Part shown: piece by piece, positions 42,225-52,075 of the stretch
Layout of the letters: each line of letters starts with the position of its first letter
Numbering within the stretch: the stretch's first letter is position 1
Position numbers and translations under genes: made by a program
The notes under the pieces: model-generated
Seen by the model: the letters and a program-made list of their open reading frames with translations, nothing else
Databases searched by the model: none
Told to the model about the DNA's origin: nothing
DNA from: Tupaia tana
Lineage: Eukaryota > Chordata > Mammalia > Scandentia > Tupaiidae
Direction of reading: 5' to 3'
DNA: 64,000 nucleotides
Assembly: GCA_026018925.1 (NCBI GenBank)
Contig: JAKSZU010000027.1
Span: 3,109,531 to 3,173,530, forward strand

Positions 42225-42432
42225 GTACAAGTGGGAGAGCCAAACAGAGAACTTAGTATTATCTTGAGAACAGTCGGGACCTTCGGAATCCCCGGGGTCC
42301 CAGCCAGCCAGCCACACGGAAGGGTCAGGGAAATTCTCGATAAGGGAGGTTCTGCCCAAAGGTTTTATCAGGCGTGGGCATGAACACGTCACCTGTGGTC
42401 GTCCAGGCCTGAGCCTGAGCTCTGAGAGCCGC
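42225..42432. repeat. Unclassified dispersed repeat, copy 2
   Basis: Partner of 40740-40945, with about 70 percent matching words over roughly 200 bp. The separation of 1.5 kb and the lack of identity in the flanks argue for two insertions, or a very old duplication. Confidence 0.65.
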
Positions 42433-42796
42433 TGGCCCAGCGCCATGTCCGGCGAGACAGAGACATGTCAGAGAAACGGAGCTGCCACTTTCAAGAAGCA
42501 CCAGTATGACGTGGCAATACGAAGTTTAAAAATGACGGGCACCAGCTCTGCAAACATGTCAACAGCACATGTGAGCCTTTCTGGCGGCTGACGGAAGGCC
42601 AGCTCTTCAATCTTTTCCAGCTGACCACGCTTGTCTTACGGCCTCGGCAAGCACACGCGGCTTTCGGCCTCTACAGACCAGTGCGATCTTCCCACAAGGA
42701 ACGGGCCAACTGGGGTAAATTCATTCCCTCAACAAACGCTGCAACAGATTCAGCCAGGTTGCTACCAAGAGGCAGTTTAGGAAGAATGCAGACTTG
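42433..42796 (-). other. RFTN1 intron, unassigned
   Basis: About 360 bp with nothing recognised. Confidence 0.5.
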
Positions 42797-43050
42797 GGGG
42801 CCAGCAGGTAGTGCAGTGGTTAAGGCACTGGACTCCCACATGGCCACGGTTCAAGTCCTGGACCCGGTGGCTTGAAAGTCATGCCAGCTGCGTGTGCGTG
42901 CATGCCCAAGCCCCAAGAGGAGAATGAGGAAGAAGGGATTGTGGCGTGGCCATCCCCCTGAGGGGCTATCTCTCACTTTCTCTCCGTCTCTCCACTGAGC
43001 ACATGTGCCCTATAACAAAAATCTCAAAAAGAAAAGAAAAGAAAAAAAGA
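42797..43050 (+). mobile_element. tRNA-derived SINE, long form
   Basis: GGGGGCCAGCAGGTAGTGCAG, GTTAAGGCACTGGACTCCC, GGTTCAAGTCCTGGACCC, GCCCCAAGAGGAGAATG, CTGAGGGGCTATCTCTC and TGCCCTATAACAAAAATCTC with an AAAAGAAAAGAAAAG tail. It abuts a MIR. Confidence 0.94.
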
Positions 43051-43051
43051 A

Positions 43052-43255
43052 GACTGTAGCCCTGGGTTTAGATGTCCTGGGTTCAAATCCTGACAGTCCA
43101 CTTGCCAAGTGCCTTTGGTGAGTTACTCAATCTCTCGGGGCCTCACTTTCCTCGACGTATAAAAGGGGAGAACAACAGTACTTATTTGATAACTTTTTAT
43201 AGGAACCCTTAGTCAGGTGCCTAGCACACGGAAGTACTTCTTAAATGCCAGGAAT
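43052..43255 (+). mobile_element. MIR
   Basis: CTGGGTTCAAATCCTGAC, CTTGCCAAGTGCCTTTGG, GAGTTACTCAATCTCTCGGG, GCCTCACTTTCCTCGACG, TATAAAAGGGGAG and GGTGCCTAGCACACGG give head, core and tail of MIR in order. One of the best-preserved MIRs here. Confidence 0.9.
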
Positions 43256-43374
43256 CACCGCACCATCCTTCACAACACGCGAGGTAGCCCAAGAGTGTCA
43301 TCACGGTTTTGTGCTCACACTGCAGAAGGGTAAGCGATACAAACGTATGCGAAAATTTTTCACTTTGTGATTTT

Positions 43375-43622
43375 ATTTATTTTATTTTTTGTTGCTAAGG
43401 GTATATGCACTTACCAGAGAAAGACAGAGTCAGAGAGAGAGACAGAGAGGAGAGAAAGCACCCTTTATATAGAATGGTCAAGCCACAATCCCCTCTCCTC
43501 CCTCTCCCCATCCGTTCGGGATTTGGGCACGTACACATACACGCCTGGCGTGTTTTTCAAGCCACTGGGTCGGGACTCAGCCACGTGGATCCGGCTGCCT
43601 GAGCCGCCGGGCCACGGGGCCA
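43375..43622 (-). mobile_element. tRNA-derived SINE, long form, ATCCC subgroup
   Basis: TTATTTATTTTATTTTTTG tail complement, GCTAAGGGTATATGCACTTAC, GAGAAAGCACCC, GCCACTGGGTCGGGACTC, a partly deleted B box and GTGGATCCGGCTGCCTGAGC. Confidence 0.88.
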
Positions 43623-44954
43623 ATCTGAGTTTCTTGACTCTTAAGTAATGACATTTTACATCCTTGTTTTAGCCCCTCAGACTAAAAACGGCAAATGCTT
43701 CCTGAAAGAGAAGTCAAGCAATCTCAGAGTGGGATGGGGAGTAAGATTAGCACGCAAACGGTTCTTTAACTATACAAAGAAGAGGACCTTCGACCATTAA
43801 GACTTAATCCAATACACACGGCCACGGCCTGAACGTGGCCACAAACCCCAGGAGATGAACCAAGCCCAAGGCCACAGTACGGGAGGCCGGACCTCCTCAG
43901 ACGTGTTCGGGCGGACAGGAAGGGCTCGGTGGAGGGATGTTCTGGTCCACCTTGTCCTTCTGCCTTTTCCCTGAGGACTCAGCAGTCCCCTCCTCTGAGG
44001 GCACAGTGACAAGGCCCTCGCCACACACCGAGCCTGCCGGGGCCTCGATCTTGAACTTCCCGCATCCAGAACCACGAGAGCGTGTCTGTCTGCTGGACTC
44101 CCCGGTCTCAAGCATTCTGCTACAGGAGCATAAAACAGATGAAGTCACTCAGCACCCACGTGGCCAGCCCATACTGGATACCAGGCGGCGAAGAGGAACT
44201 GGCATGGTTTCTGGCCAGTGGGGACTCCCCACGTCTCGCACGTGTCCTGTCGTATTTACTAGGTCCAGGCGTGCTTGGGGAGCGGGGTCCTTTTCCCAGG
44301 CGGGAGTAGGGAGGCAAGGGGACAGCACTGTCCCATGGACGTGTGGACAATGTCCTCCCTGCAGTGACGTGAACCTGCCTTTGTCACCGACTCTGCTCAG
44401 CTGCAAGGAGCCATCCGTCATCTCTCTGCACCCGCTCTTCCACAGTGGGTCTTTACTGAGCTCGTCCACCCTCGTAAATCGTAAACTGTCCTTTCAACAT
44501 CCATAATGACAAGTCTCTCGGCCCACACACTATTTCCATATCATAGCAACAGCCTCTTATTTAGATGTCAAATCCCGTCAACTAAAAACTCAGACCAACA
44601 GAGACGAGCAGCCAAAATAATTCTCAAAACCAAAATACTTCCCGTAAGTTTCAATCCCCTTTAGAAAGCCCCTTAGGCTGGACCTGTTCTTATTTTATAC
44701 ACATACACGACAAGTTCGTTCATCTGTTTTTCAAGCAGATTGAAAGTACAAAAATCAGAACTGTAATTTGAAAATACAATCTACATCTTCGTGAATTCTC
44801 TTACAGTTACAAACCAGTACTCCTGGGTTTTCGCAATGAAATCAGTCTTAATAAAACCAGGGAGGATTAAATAATATCCAGAAAATATTTCAGACATCTC
44901 AACTCTTATGTGAAGAGTCCTTTGCCTTAGCGAAGGATCATTTTTCCTATCTTT
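43623..44954 (-). other. RFTN1 intron, unassigned
   Basis: 1.3 kb. 43790-44470 is GC-rich and 44500-44950 AT-rich. No repeat or exon is recognised. Confidence 0.5.
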
Positions 44955-45092
44955 TTGTTTGTTTGTTTAAGTTTTTATCATAAGGCAAGTGTGCTCACCA
45001 GAGAGAGACAGAAAGAGAGAGAAAGTGAGAAATCACCCCGGAGGGGATGGCCACCACAACCCCCTCTCCTCCAGTCTCCTCTCGGGATTTGG

Positions 45093-45126
<34 letters not shown>

Positions 45127-45216
45127 ACCCCGTGAGATTTTTGGGTCGCTGGATCAGGTACTCAAACTGTAGCCGGTCAAGTGGAAGTCCAGTACCCTAA
45201 CCACCATGCCATCTAC
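44955..45216 (-). mobile_element. tRNA-derived SINE, long form, with (CA)n and target duplication
   Basis: GTTTGTTTGTTTAAG, TTATCATAAGGCAAGTGTGC, GAAATCACCCC, about 13 CA repeats (45096-45122), GGTACTCAAACTG and CCTAACCACCATGCCATC. TTTTCCTATCTT lies on both sides. Confidence 0.93.
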
Positions 45217-45334
45217 TTTTTCCTATCTTAAAAGACTGGAAATTAAAATGAGCATAGAATAGAACTGTTGGCCATTAGTTTTGTTTTGTTTTGTTTTTCC
45301 TTACAAACAACTCTAAAATTTATATACAATGAGG

Positions 45335-45557
45335 TTTTTTGTTTTTTTTTTTACTTGCTAGAAGGTACATGTGCTCACCAGAGACAGATAGAAAGAGACA
45401 GACAGAAAGGGAGAAAGTCCCCCACGAGGCAGTGAGCCCGCCCTCTCTTTGCCTCCACCCTACCACGATGTGCAGCACCACAGCATGTGCCTGGTATGTG
45501 TTCAAGCTGCTGAGGCGGGATTTGAACTCTGGGGTCGGCCATGGGGCTGACCCTGTA
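45335..45557 (-). mobile_element. tRNA-derived SINE, long form, diverged
   Basis: A T-rich edge, GCTAGAAGGTACATGTGCTC, GACAGAAAGGGAGAAAGTCC, CGGGATTTGAACTC (B-box complement) and GGCTGACCCTGTAC. Only about 24 bp separates it from the plus-strand copy at 45581. Confidence 0.85.
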
Positions 45558-45580
45558 CAATAGGGATGCAGAGGAGTTTA

Positions 45581-45830
45581 CAGGGCTGGCCTGTGGCGTG
45601 GTGGCTACAGGCAGCTGGATCCCTCATGGCTGACCACGTGGTTTGAGTCCCATATCCAGTGGCTTGAGAAGCATGCTGGGAACGTGTGCACGTGTCCCCA
45701 AAACCCCCAAAAGAGAAGAAGTGGAGGAGAAGGGACTGTGGTGTGGCCACCCCCTGGGGGAGGGAGGGAGGAAGCGCTCGCGCTCTCGCTCTCTCTGGAG
45801 AGTGCGTGCCCTCGGGCAAATTAAAAGAAA
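45581..45830 (+). mobile_element. tRNA-derived SINE, long form, ATCCC subgroup
   Basis: AGGGCTGGCCTGTGGCGTGG, GGCTACAGGCAGCTGGATCCC, GGTTTGAGTCCC, AGAGAAGAAGTGGAGGAG, a CTCGCGCTCTCGCTCTC stretch and GTGCCCTCGGGCAAATTAAAAG. Confidence 0.92.
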
Positions 45831-47265
45831 GTTTATCTTTTTTTGTTTCTATTACTTTTAGCTACTTGACATTCACAGACTAAAATGGAAAACTAAGAAA
45901 ATGAAATGTAATTTTCTTCTCAGCGAACAGAAGCCAAGATGTTTTTGAGAGCATGTATTTTCCAAATGATTGACTTACTTCAACACTGGTATGGACACTG
46001 CCTTGTTCTGCATTTTTATGAGTTTTAGAATTGATCTGGAAATGGTATGTGAACATGGTGCAAAATCAAATGACACCGTATGTGAAGCACGTGGCGGAGG
46101 GAGGGAGTTCTGTGGTTAATTCTAGTCGGGCTGAACAGCAGAATATCCCAATTTCACTTCCCAGTGTGATTCTCACCTCCTGTGTTGTTTTGATAAATAC
46201 CATGTACGAGGGGCTGGTGGGATGAACTGCGGGCGAGAGGGGGCATTTATATTAACTACTGGGGCTTTAGTTTTTAGGAACAAATTCCTGCTCTCCTCTT
46301 TTCTTCTCCCCCTAAGTTCCAATAGGCTTATAAATAGGCACAGAGCCCAGAGGGCGGACCTGGGGAGGCTGGAGCAGGCATTTCATTTGAACTCTGAGCC
46401 TGGGTCTGTACTACAACCCTCACCACATCTGGGCAAGCTAGGAAAGCAAGAAACAAGATTAGACGAGTGATGTCGACAGCCAGCACCGCCACCCGAGGCC
46501 AAAACCCCCCACTTCAATCAGAGGCTGGGGAGAAAGTATATCTTTAACCTAAATACACCGCTCCGTACTCTCGTTCTCGGCTAGGGTAGAAATAGCGTGT
46601 AAGCGGCCCGTTACGCAGACAGCTCATGTGAGAGACGTGTGAGCAGACATCACTCGAGCCTCCTTCTGCAAGCCAAGATTCAGAAGTGGAGGTCTGGAAC
46701 TGTAAAGAAGACTTCAGGGCCAGATGGTTGCAGAAAATCTGAGCCATGTGGCCAGCACAGCTGCGACCCAGCCCACTCTCTCCCGCCCATTCGCCCCAGA
46801 ATTTCTTACCCTTCGCAAGACAGCCCCTACTCTACGTTACTGGCCAGACTTCTGAAACAAATGACAGACCAGTCGGGCTGGGCCCCCCGTAAAGTGAAGA
46901 CGTCTCCAGACACCGTTCCACCACTGTGGAACACGAGATGCAGAGGCCGCGGAGGCCCGAGGAGACAGCACAGCTGCAGGGACAAGGTGGGTCAGTGCCA
47001 GGAAGCCAACGCACTTAGGTGACCCAACAGCAAAACCACACATGGACCCCACTGGAGCTAATGAACTGAACCTCGTTTTCCTTTGACCGTCTTTGTAGGC
47101 AATTCGAATACAGACATGATAGCGGGGCTCACTGAAAGAAAGCCTCTTACAAAGCAGCCGGTCTCTTCGAACAGACTCCAGGGTGGTTGAACGCGGAAGC
47201 AGAAGCTCCTTTAAAACTCTTACATGAATTATTAGCCATAATCAGACCTCGAAATATGTCCTTCT
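45831..47265 (-). other. RFTN1 intron, unassigned, with a promoter-like patch
   Basis: 1.4 kb with no recognised repeat. At 46316-46336, TTCCAATAGG is followed by CTTATAAATAGGC, a CCAAT-like and TATA-like pair 12 bp apart. That may be coincidental or a remnant of an unrecognised LTR. No exon is supported. Confidence 0.45.
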
Positions 47266-47512
47266 TGGGCTGGCTCTGCAGTCTAGAGGTTCAGGCAACT
47301 GGATCCCACATGGCTGACCAAATGCTTCTGGTTTGAGACACATGCTGGGTGCTCGTGTGTGTGTGTGTGCCTGCCTAAATCCCCAAAGCGAGGAAAGACG
47401 GGAGAGGGGACTGTGGCATGACCGGATCCCCTAGGGGTACTTTCTGCTTTCCTTTGCTCTCTGTCTCTCTGGCAAATGTACACACCTTTGAGTAAAAAAC
47501 AAACAAAACACA
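47266..47512 (+). mobile_element. tRNA-derived SINE, long form, diverged
   Basis: TTGGGCTGGCTCTGCAGTC, AGGCAACTGGATCCCACATG, a deleted B box, CTAAATCCCCAAAGCGAGG, CTAGGGGTACTTTCTGC and CTGGCAAATGTACACACC. Confidence 0.85.
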
Positions 47513-47943
47513 TAACAAAAAACCTATACTCCTATTTTAAAAATATACACACATACAGCCGCACAAAAACACAGAACATACATGTATTTTTCATGTGGAA
47601 ATCCAAGCCAAACACCTAGGATTTGTCTTTAATAACCTAATACACTATCCACACTATAATCTAATTCACAGGCCACAGACAATAGCAAAACTTCAAGAGA
47701 AAAAATGGAGCCCTTTCAGCCAATTATACAATTACACAATATGACTGTCTTTACATTATCAAAGGGAAGCAGACCAAATCACCTAGCTACTTCAAATTAA
47801 TAACCCCATTTACCTCAATTATCTGGCAGGCAGGGTCTAAATAATCTGAGTAATTACCTCAATTCATCCAGACAGTATGGATTTGGCCTCTGCGTCCAGA
47901 AGTAATTTTTCCTTCCAGAACGCCTCTACCATCAGCAAATATC
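47513..47943 (-). other. RFTN1 intron, AT-rich, repeat-free
   Basis: 430 bp of AT-rich unique-looking sequence with ATTAATAA, CAATTATACAATTAC and TAATTACCTCAATT words. Candidate conserved non-coding block (see findings). No exon. Confidence 0.45.
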
Positions 47944-47957
47944 AAAATGCACAACAG

Positions 47958-48220
47958 GGGACCAGCAGTTAGCGTAATGGCTATGTCGCTGGACTCCCAC
48001 GTAGTCGACCGCGGTTCGAGTCCCGGACCCGGCGGCTTAAACTCACGCCGGGCGCGTGTGCGTGCGTGCCCAAGATCCCGACAGGAGAATGGAGGAGAAG
48101 GGATTGCGGCGTGGCCATCCCCTCTGGGGGGTGATTTCTCGCTTTCTATCTCTCTGTCTCTCTCTGTCTGTCTGGCGAGCGCACGCGCCCTATAGCAAAA
48201 ACCTCTCCAAAAAAAGAAAA

Positions 48221-48250
<30 letters not shown>
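47958..48250 (+). mobile_element. tRNA-derived SINE, youngest-looking full-length copy
   Basis: The A box TAGCGTAATGG is at 47970-47980 and the perfect B box GGTTCGAGTCC at 48013-48023, a normal tRNA spacing. The head has GTCGCTGGACTCCCACG and the body GTGCGTGCGTGCCCAAGATC, GAGAATGGAGGAGAAGGG, GGGGGGTGATTTCTCGC, TCTGTCTGTCTGGCGAGCGC and CCCTATAGCAAAAACCTCTC. The tail is about 45 A with two G. The 14-bp target duplication AAAATGCACAACAG is perfect at 47944-47957 and 48251-48264. It is the best local reference for the family. Confidence 0.98.
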
Positions 48251-48252
<2 letters not shown>

Positions 48253-48502
48253 AATGCACAACAGCAAACTCACATCGGCTTTGTCTATAAGCAGGGTAAG
48301 CAAATTCTACTATATGGCCAATTAAAATTTGTTATACTCTTAGTAATTTCGGTTTGAAGTGCTTTCTTCCTGACAAAAACCTCATAAGATCATAGGATTC
48401 TGAGCTAGAAGTACCATTCAGGGCCCAAAGTCTAACAGCCAGCTACTGGCAAGAGTCCAGCCTCCCCTACTGGCGACTCGCTGTCAAGGGAAGAGGGTCA
48501 AA
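48251..48502 (-). other. RFTN1 intron, unassigned
   Basis: 250 bp between the SINE target duplication and a MIR. Nothing is recognised. Confidence 0.5.
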
Positions 48503-48700
48503 GCCAAATGCTTGGGCTCAGCCCTGGCTCTACCAACGACAGGTGCGTGATCTGGGCAAGTTCATTCATCGCTCGGAGCCTCGGTCTTCACCTGCACACA
48601 GTGGGAAGAATGGCACCCAGTTTAGAGTCAGCGTGGGATGAAGTGAGACCATGCGTGCAAGGCGCTCAGCACAGCTCTGGGCACGCAGCTGCTGTTCGGA
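48503..48700 (+). mobile_element. MIR
   Basis: GCTTGGGCTCAGCCCTGGC, TCTGGGCAAGTTCATTCATC, GAGCCTCGGTCTTCACCTG, CACAGTGGGAAGAATGGCAC and AGGCGCTCAGCACAGC follow the MIR consensus through core and tail. Confidence 0.88.
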
Positions 48701-48769
48701 GGCCCTCGCTATTACTACTGCGACCTCGGCACCTTCCAGGGGCTCCCCCATGGGAGAGGTCGCGTTCCA

Positions 48770-49350
48770 AACCCCGAACCCGGGGAGTGTCACCTCTATG
48801 TCAGACAATGCGATTGTGTTCAGGATCTCGGGAAGAGGAGTTGATTCTGGATTATCCAGATGGGCCCTAAAGAAATGCCATGGCATGTATCCCTATAACA
48901 AAGGCAGAGGGAGCTTTAAGACAAGGAAGACGACAGAGACGCACAGGCCGGAAGACCACGTGAGGACGGCAGCTATAAACCGAGGCACGCTGACAGCTGC
49001 CAGAGCTGGAAGGGGGAAGAATGGATTCCCCCACTGGAGCCTCAGTGTGGTCTGCTGACACCTTGATGTCAGACACCGGCCTTCAGAACTCTGAGAGAAT
49101 ACGTTACTGTGGCTTTGTTTTTATTATTTATTTCATTCCATTTGTTATTATTATTTTTTAATGTAACCGAGAGAGACAGAGAGAAAGGGAAGGCAGGAAG
49201 AAAGCAAGCTACCAGGTCCGGGACTCGAACCATGGTTGGCCATGTGGGAGTTCAGCACCCCAACCACCACACGCTGCCAGTCCATTACATTGCTTTAAAT
49301 CGCCATATTTTGGTGATGAGCTTACAGCAGTCCTAGGAAACTAGTACACC
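48770..49350 (+). mobile_element. MLT1-type LTR (ERVL-MaLR), interrupted by a SINE
   Basis: TGATTCTGGATTATCCAGATGG, GGCAGAGGGAGCTTTAAGAC, GGACGGCAGCTATAAACCG, GCTGCCAGAGCTGGAAGG, GACACCTTGATGTCAG, CTTCAGAACTCTGAGAGAAT and, beyond the SINE, CCTAGGAAACTAGTACA, the typical MLT1 3' end. No retroviral coding sequence is present. Confidence 0.82.
49118..49283 (-). mobile_element. tRNA-derived SINE, short form, in the MLT1
   Basis: TTTTTATTATTTATTTC tail complement, AATGTAACCGAGAGAGACAG, AGAAAGCAAGCTACCAGG, TCCGGGACTCGAACCATGG and CCCCAACCACCACACGC. Confidence 0.92.
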
Positions 49351-50108
49351 ACCTTAAAGGGTACAGGTCCTGCTTGGCCCTTAAATTGCGTCCTGACATG
49401 TTCACAATGACAATGACAAGGTCAAAGGTAAGCATGCCCGGTAAGGGAACCACCAAGGACTGGTGCCAGAAACAGCTTGATCAAAGCAGAGAAGCGGAAG
49501 GATGCAGGCGGCAGTGGGCGCACGGTCTGGTCGGGAGAGAGGGTCCTGGGAAGTGAATGCAGGGAGCACGAGGCGGGAGGCTCCCCTGTAACGGGCCACA
49601 TTCACCGCGGACAGAAACCTAAACCGCCGGCGTACTGTACTTCAAAGTGACGCCCACCCACTCTGCGCTCCGTGCTCCTTCGCGTTTGGTACACTCGGAG
49701 TTTACGCTCTTTGAATCTATGGGTTGAGATCTCGGGTAAGTCTGGAGACGTTCTTAGCCACTGTCTCTTCAACTACTGCTTCTGCCCCTTCCCTCCCTCT
49801 CTTCTCCTCCTGAGAACCCAATTGTATGTTAGACTTCTCACGGAGTCCCACTTTTCTCCGACTCTCTACATGCTCCGTGTTTCCCTCTCTAATCCGGCTG
49901 GAACTGTTTATGAACCATTCTCCCAGCTCACTGTCCTTGCCTTCTGCCGGACGCGATCCTCTGCTAACCACTCAGCTAGTGAGTTCTTAATTTCAGATTC
50001 TTTCCAAGTAGCAGAATGCCCATTTAATTCTTGTTTATAGATTACAATTCTCTGTTCAAATTTTCCATATTTTCATCTATTTCCTCCACGTAAAAAAATG
50101 TTTTTGAG
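49351..50108 (-). other. RFTN1 intron, unassigned
   Basis: 760 bp. 49690-50100 is T-rich with TTCTCCTCC and CTTCTGCCCCTTCC runs that may be a decayed L1-antisense stretch, but this is not strong enough to call. Confidence 0.45.
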
Positions 50109-50345
50109 GGGCCAGCAGGTAGCATGGTGGTTAGGGCGCTAAACTCCCACACGGCCCACCATGGTTCAAATCTCCAACCCATGGCTTTGAGAGTTATGCT
50201 AGGAGCGTGTGCGTGCATGCTCAAAATTTCAGACGGAGAATGGAGAAGGGAATGCAGCGTGGCCATCATTCTCGGGGGGTGGTTTCTCACCTGCCCTCTC
50301 TCTGTGTCTCTGGCAGCAGGTGCCCTATACCAAAAACCTTGGGGG
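50109..50345 (+). mobile_element. tRNA-derived SINE, long form
   Basis: GGGGCCAGCAGGTAGCATGG, GTTAGGGCGCTAAACTCCC, GGTTCAAATCTCC, GTGTGCGTGCATGC, CGGGGGGTGGTTTCTCACC and GTGCCCTATACCAAAAACC. Confidence 0.92.
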
Positions 50346-50404
50346 GGAAAGGTTCTTGAACATATTATTCATAGTTATTAATAATCCTCTTTTTCTATGC
50401 TGGT

Positions 50405-50655
50405 TCCATGGCCTGGGGGGGTTAAGGCAGCCAGAGCCCACAGGGCTAACCTTGGGATTCAAGTCCTGGCCTCGGTGGCTTGAAAAACACACTGGCCCAA
50501 AATTTCAACAGGGTGGAGACACAGAGGAGAAATCGTGAATCAAACATGCCCTGTTGGGAAACGCTTTCTCCTTCTCTTTTCTGTCTCTGTGGTGAGCTCA
50601 TGTATCCTCTGGCCAATATTTAAAACAAACAAATCCTTTTTTTAAAAAAAAAAAA
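50405..50655 (+). mobile_element. tRNA-derived SINE, diverged, head shortened
   Basis: GGCCTGGGGGGGTTAAGGCAG, GATTCAAGTCCTGGCC, TGGCTTGAAAAACACACTGG, CTGTTGGGAAACGCTTTC and ATCCTCTGGCCAATATTTAAAAC with an A tail. Confidence 0.85.
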
Positions 50656-50826
50656 TCTAATTCTGTTAATTCTAGATCACCTGTGAGTCTGTTTCCATTA
50701 TTTTTTATTCTCTTTTTTTTTAAAATCACATTAGCATGCCTAATAATTTTTGGTTGAAGACCAGACATATTTTTTTAAAATGAGGAGGTTTATAATGAAG
50801 TTATCTTCTTTGAGAGGGGGCTCTCC

Positions 50827-51030
50827 CGGGGCCAGCCAGCCTGTAACGCTAGACCCATGTGAATATGAGAGGGTCGCAGGTTCACGCCCGAGGCTCCTGT
50901 ACATCCGGGCACACACGTGCCTCTGAGCCTAGCAGTCCAAGGCCTGAGTGGGATCGTGGCGGGAAGACCAGCTGAGGGAGCCTCTCTGTCTGTATGTCTC
51001 TCAGGAAATAAACTTAAAAAGAAAGAAAGA
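50827..51030 (+). mobile_element. tRNA-SINE-like element, different from the main family
   Basis: GGGGCCAGCCAGCCTGTAACG starts as usual. The B-box region is GCAGGTTCACGCCCGAGGC and the body (CTGTACATCCGGGCACACAC, CCTGAGTGGGATCGTGG) lacks the AGGAGAATGGAGGAG block. The end is CTCTCAGGAAATAAACTTAA with AAAGAAAGAAAG. It may be an older related family, or a recombinant. Confidence 0.6.
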
Positions 51031-51684
51031 TGGCTCCCCCTCTCTTCTGCTATGCAAGTAGATGGGGTGGGGGGCAGTGTGGGCTGATCACCAATCAGGG
51101 ACAGTCCGAAGACTCAACCGACTTCAGGTTTACCGCTTTTGCTAGGTCCTGGCCCTGCAGAAGTTTCAGCTGAGAGTCCGCTCCCCGCTGGCCTCCCAGA
51201 GAGAATCATCAAGTCTGCCCTGGCACTTCAGGGCCATAAAACCGATGGCCACTCCTGCTTTTCAGAGGCTTCCTGTCTAGTTTTTGAACATCCCTTCCCA
51301 TTCCGCTTCAGAACTGAGCAACTATCCAAAGGGCAAGCCAACAGACCCCCAAGTCTCCAAACTCGTCTCTCCAGCCCAGTCTCAGAGGCCCCCACAAGCC
51401 CTGCTGGTTTCTTTCCTGCGTAGCGACACTCCTTCCACGTCTCCTGCCGCGCTTAGAACCCTCAGCCCTCGGGGACAGAGCAGTTCCTGACCCCCAGCCC
51501 ACCTCTCGAGGGCTCTCCCCTTCCTGGAATCTTGGCCACTCACACAGTCCCCCTCATTTCAACACTCCTCAGAGGCCTCGACAGATTTTGTTTGGCTTTT
51601 GGGGTTATGTGTGATTTTGTTTTGTTTTATGTATTTCATATAGCTTGTCTTATTGTTCATGGGATTATTAGTTTATCTCAAAAT
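51031..51684 (-). other. RFTN1 intron, unassigned
   Basis: GC-rich to 51560, then AT-rich. Nothing is recognised. Confidence 0.45.
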
Positions 51685-51815
51685 ACTCAGTACAAACCAG
51701 AGCAGTAACCCCTCTTTCATTTATTCAAAGCGCTTTCACTATGCTATTTAATTTTCCTCTATAAGCCTACTAAAGAAGGGCAGTGTTTTCTACTCTGATC
51801 TTTGAGGCACATGGT
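51685..51815 (-). mobile_element. Possible antisense MIR remnant
   Basis: TTTATTCAAAGCGCTTTCAC, TATGCTATTTAATTTTCC and CTATAAGCCTACTAAAG follow the reverse MIR 3' order (GCTTT...TTTAATCCTCACAAC...). Weak. Confidence 0.4.
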
Positions 51816-52068
51816 GGGCAGACGCAGCCCGCAGGCACTGTCCAGCCCGCGGGTACTGTCCAGCCCTGGGGTACTGTCCAGCCCGCGGGCACTGCCCGTC
51901 TGTAACTAGGGTGTTACTGGAACGCAGCCGCGGCCCATTCCTTTCCATTATCTCTGGCTGCTTTGGCATTACAAAAGATTCTGAGAACTGAGCATTATGA
52001 TCGGGGCCACACTACCCACAAGCCTAGTATATTTCTGCTGTGCCCGTCCATGAAAACATCTTAGCAGG
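51816..52068 (-). mobile_element. MER1-type hAT-Charlie fragment
   Basis: GGTGTTACTGGAACGCAGCC, GCGGCCCATTCCTTTCC, ATTATCTCTGGCTGCTTTGG and ATTACAAAAGATTCTGAG complement MER1 (ATGGGCGTGGCTGTGTTCCAAT, CGAAAGCAGCCATAGAC). The terminal part contains a local triplication of CTGTCCAGCCC at 51839-51882. The SINE at 52078 truncates its right side. Confidence 0.78.
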
Positions 52069-52075
52069 CTCTGTT

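Noticed and set aside
47958..48030. Possible genuine tRNA gene
   Set aside because: The A and B boxes are intact, but the surrounding cloverleaf stems do not pair and the same head recurs in dozens of SINE copies. It is a retroposon promoter.
22722..49350. Endogenous retrovirus genes near the MLT1-type LTRs
   Set aside because: Only solo LTR remnants are seen at 22722-23378 and 48770-49350. No gag, pol or env-like sequence adjoins them.
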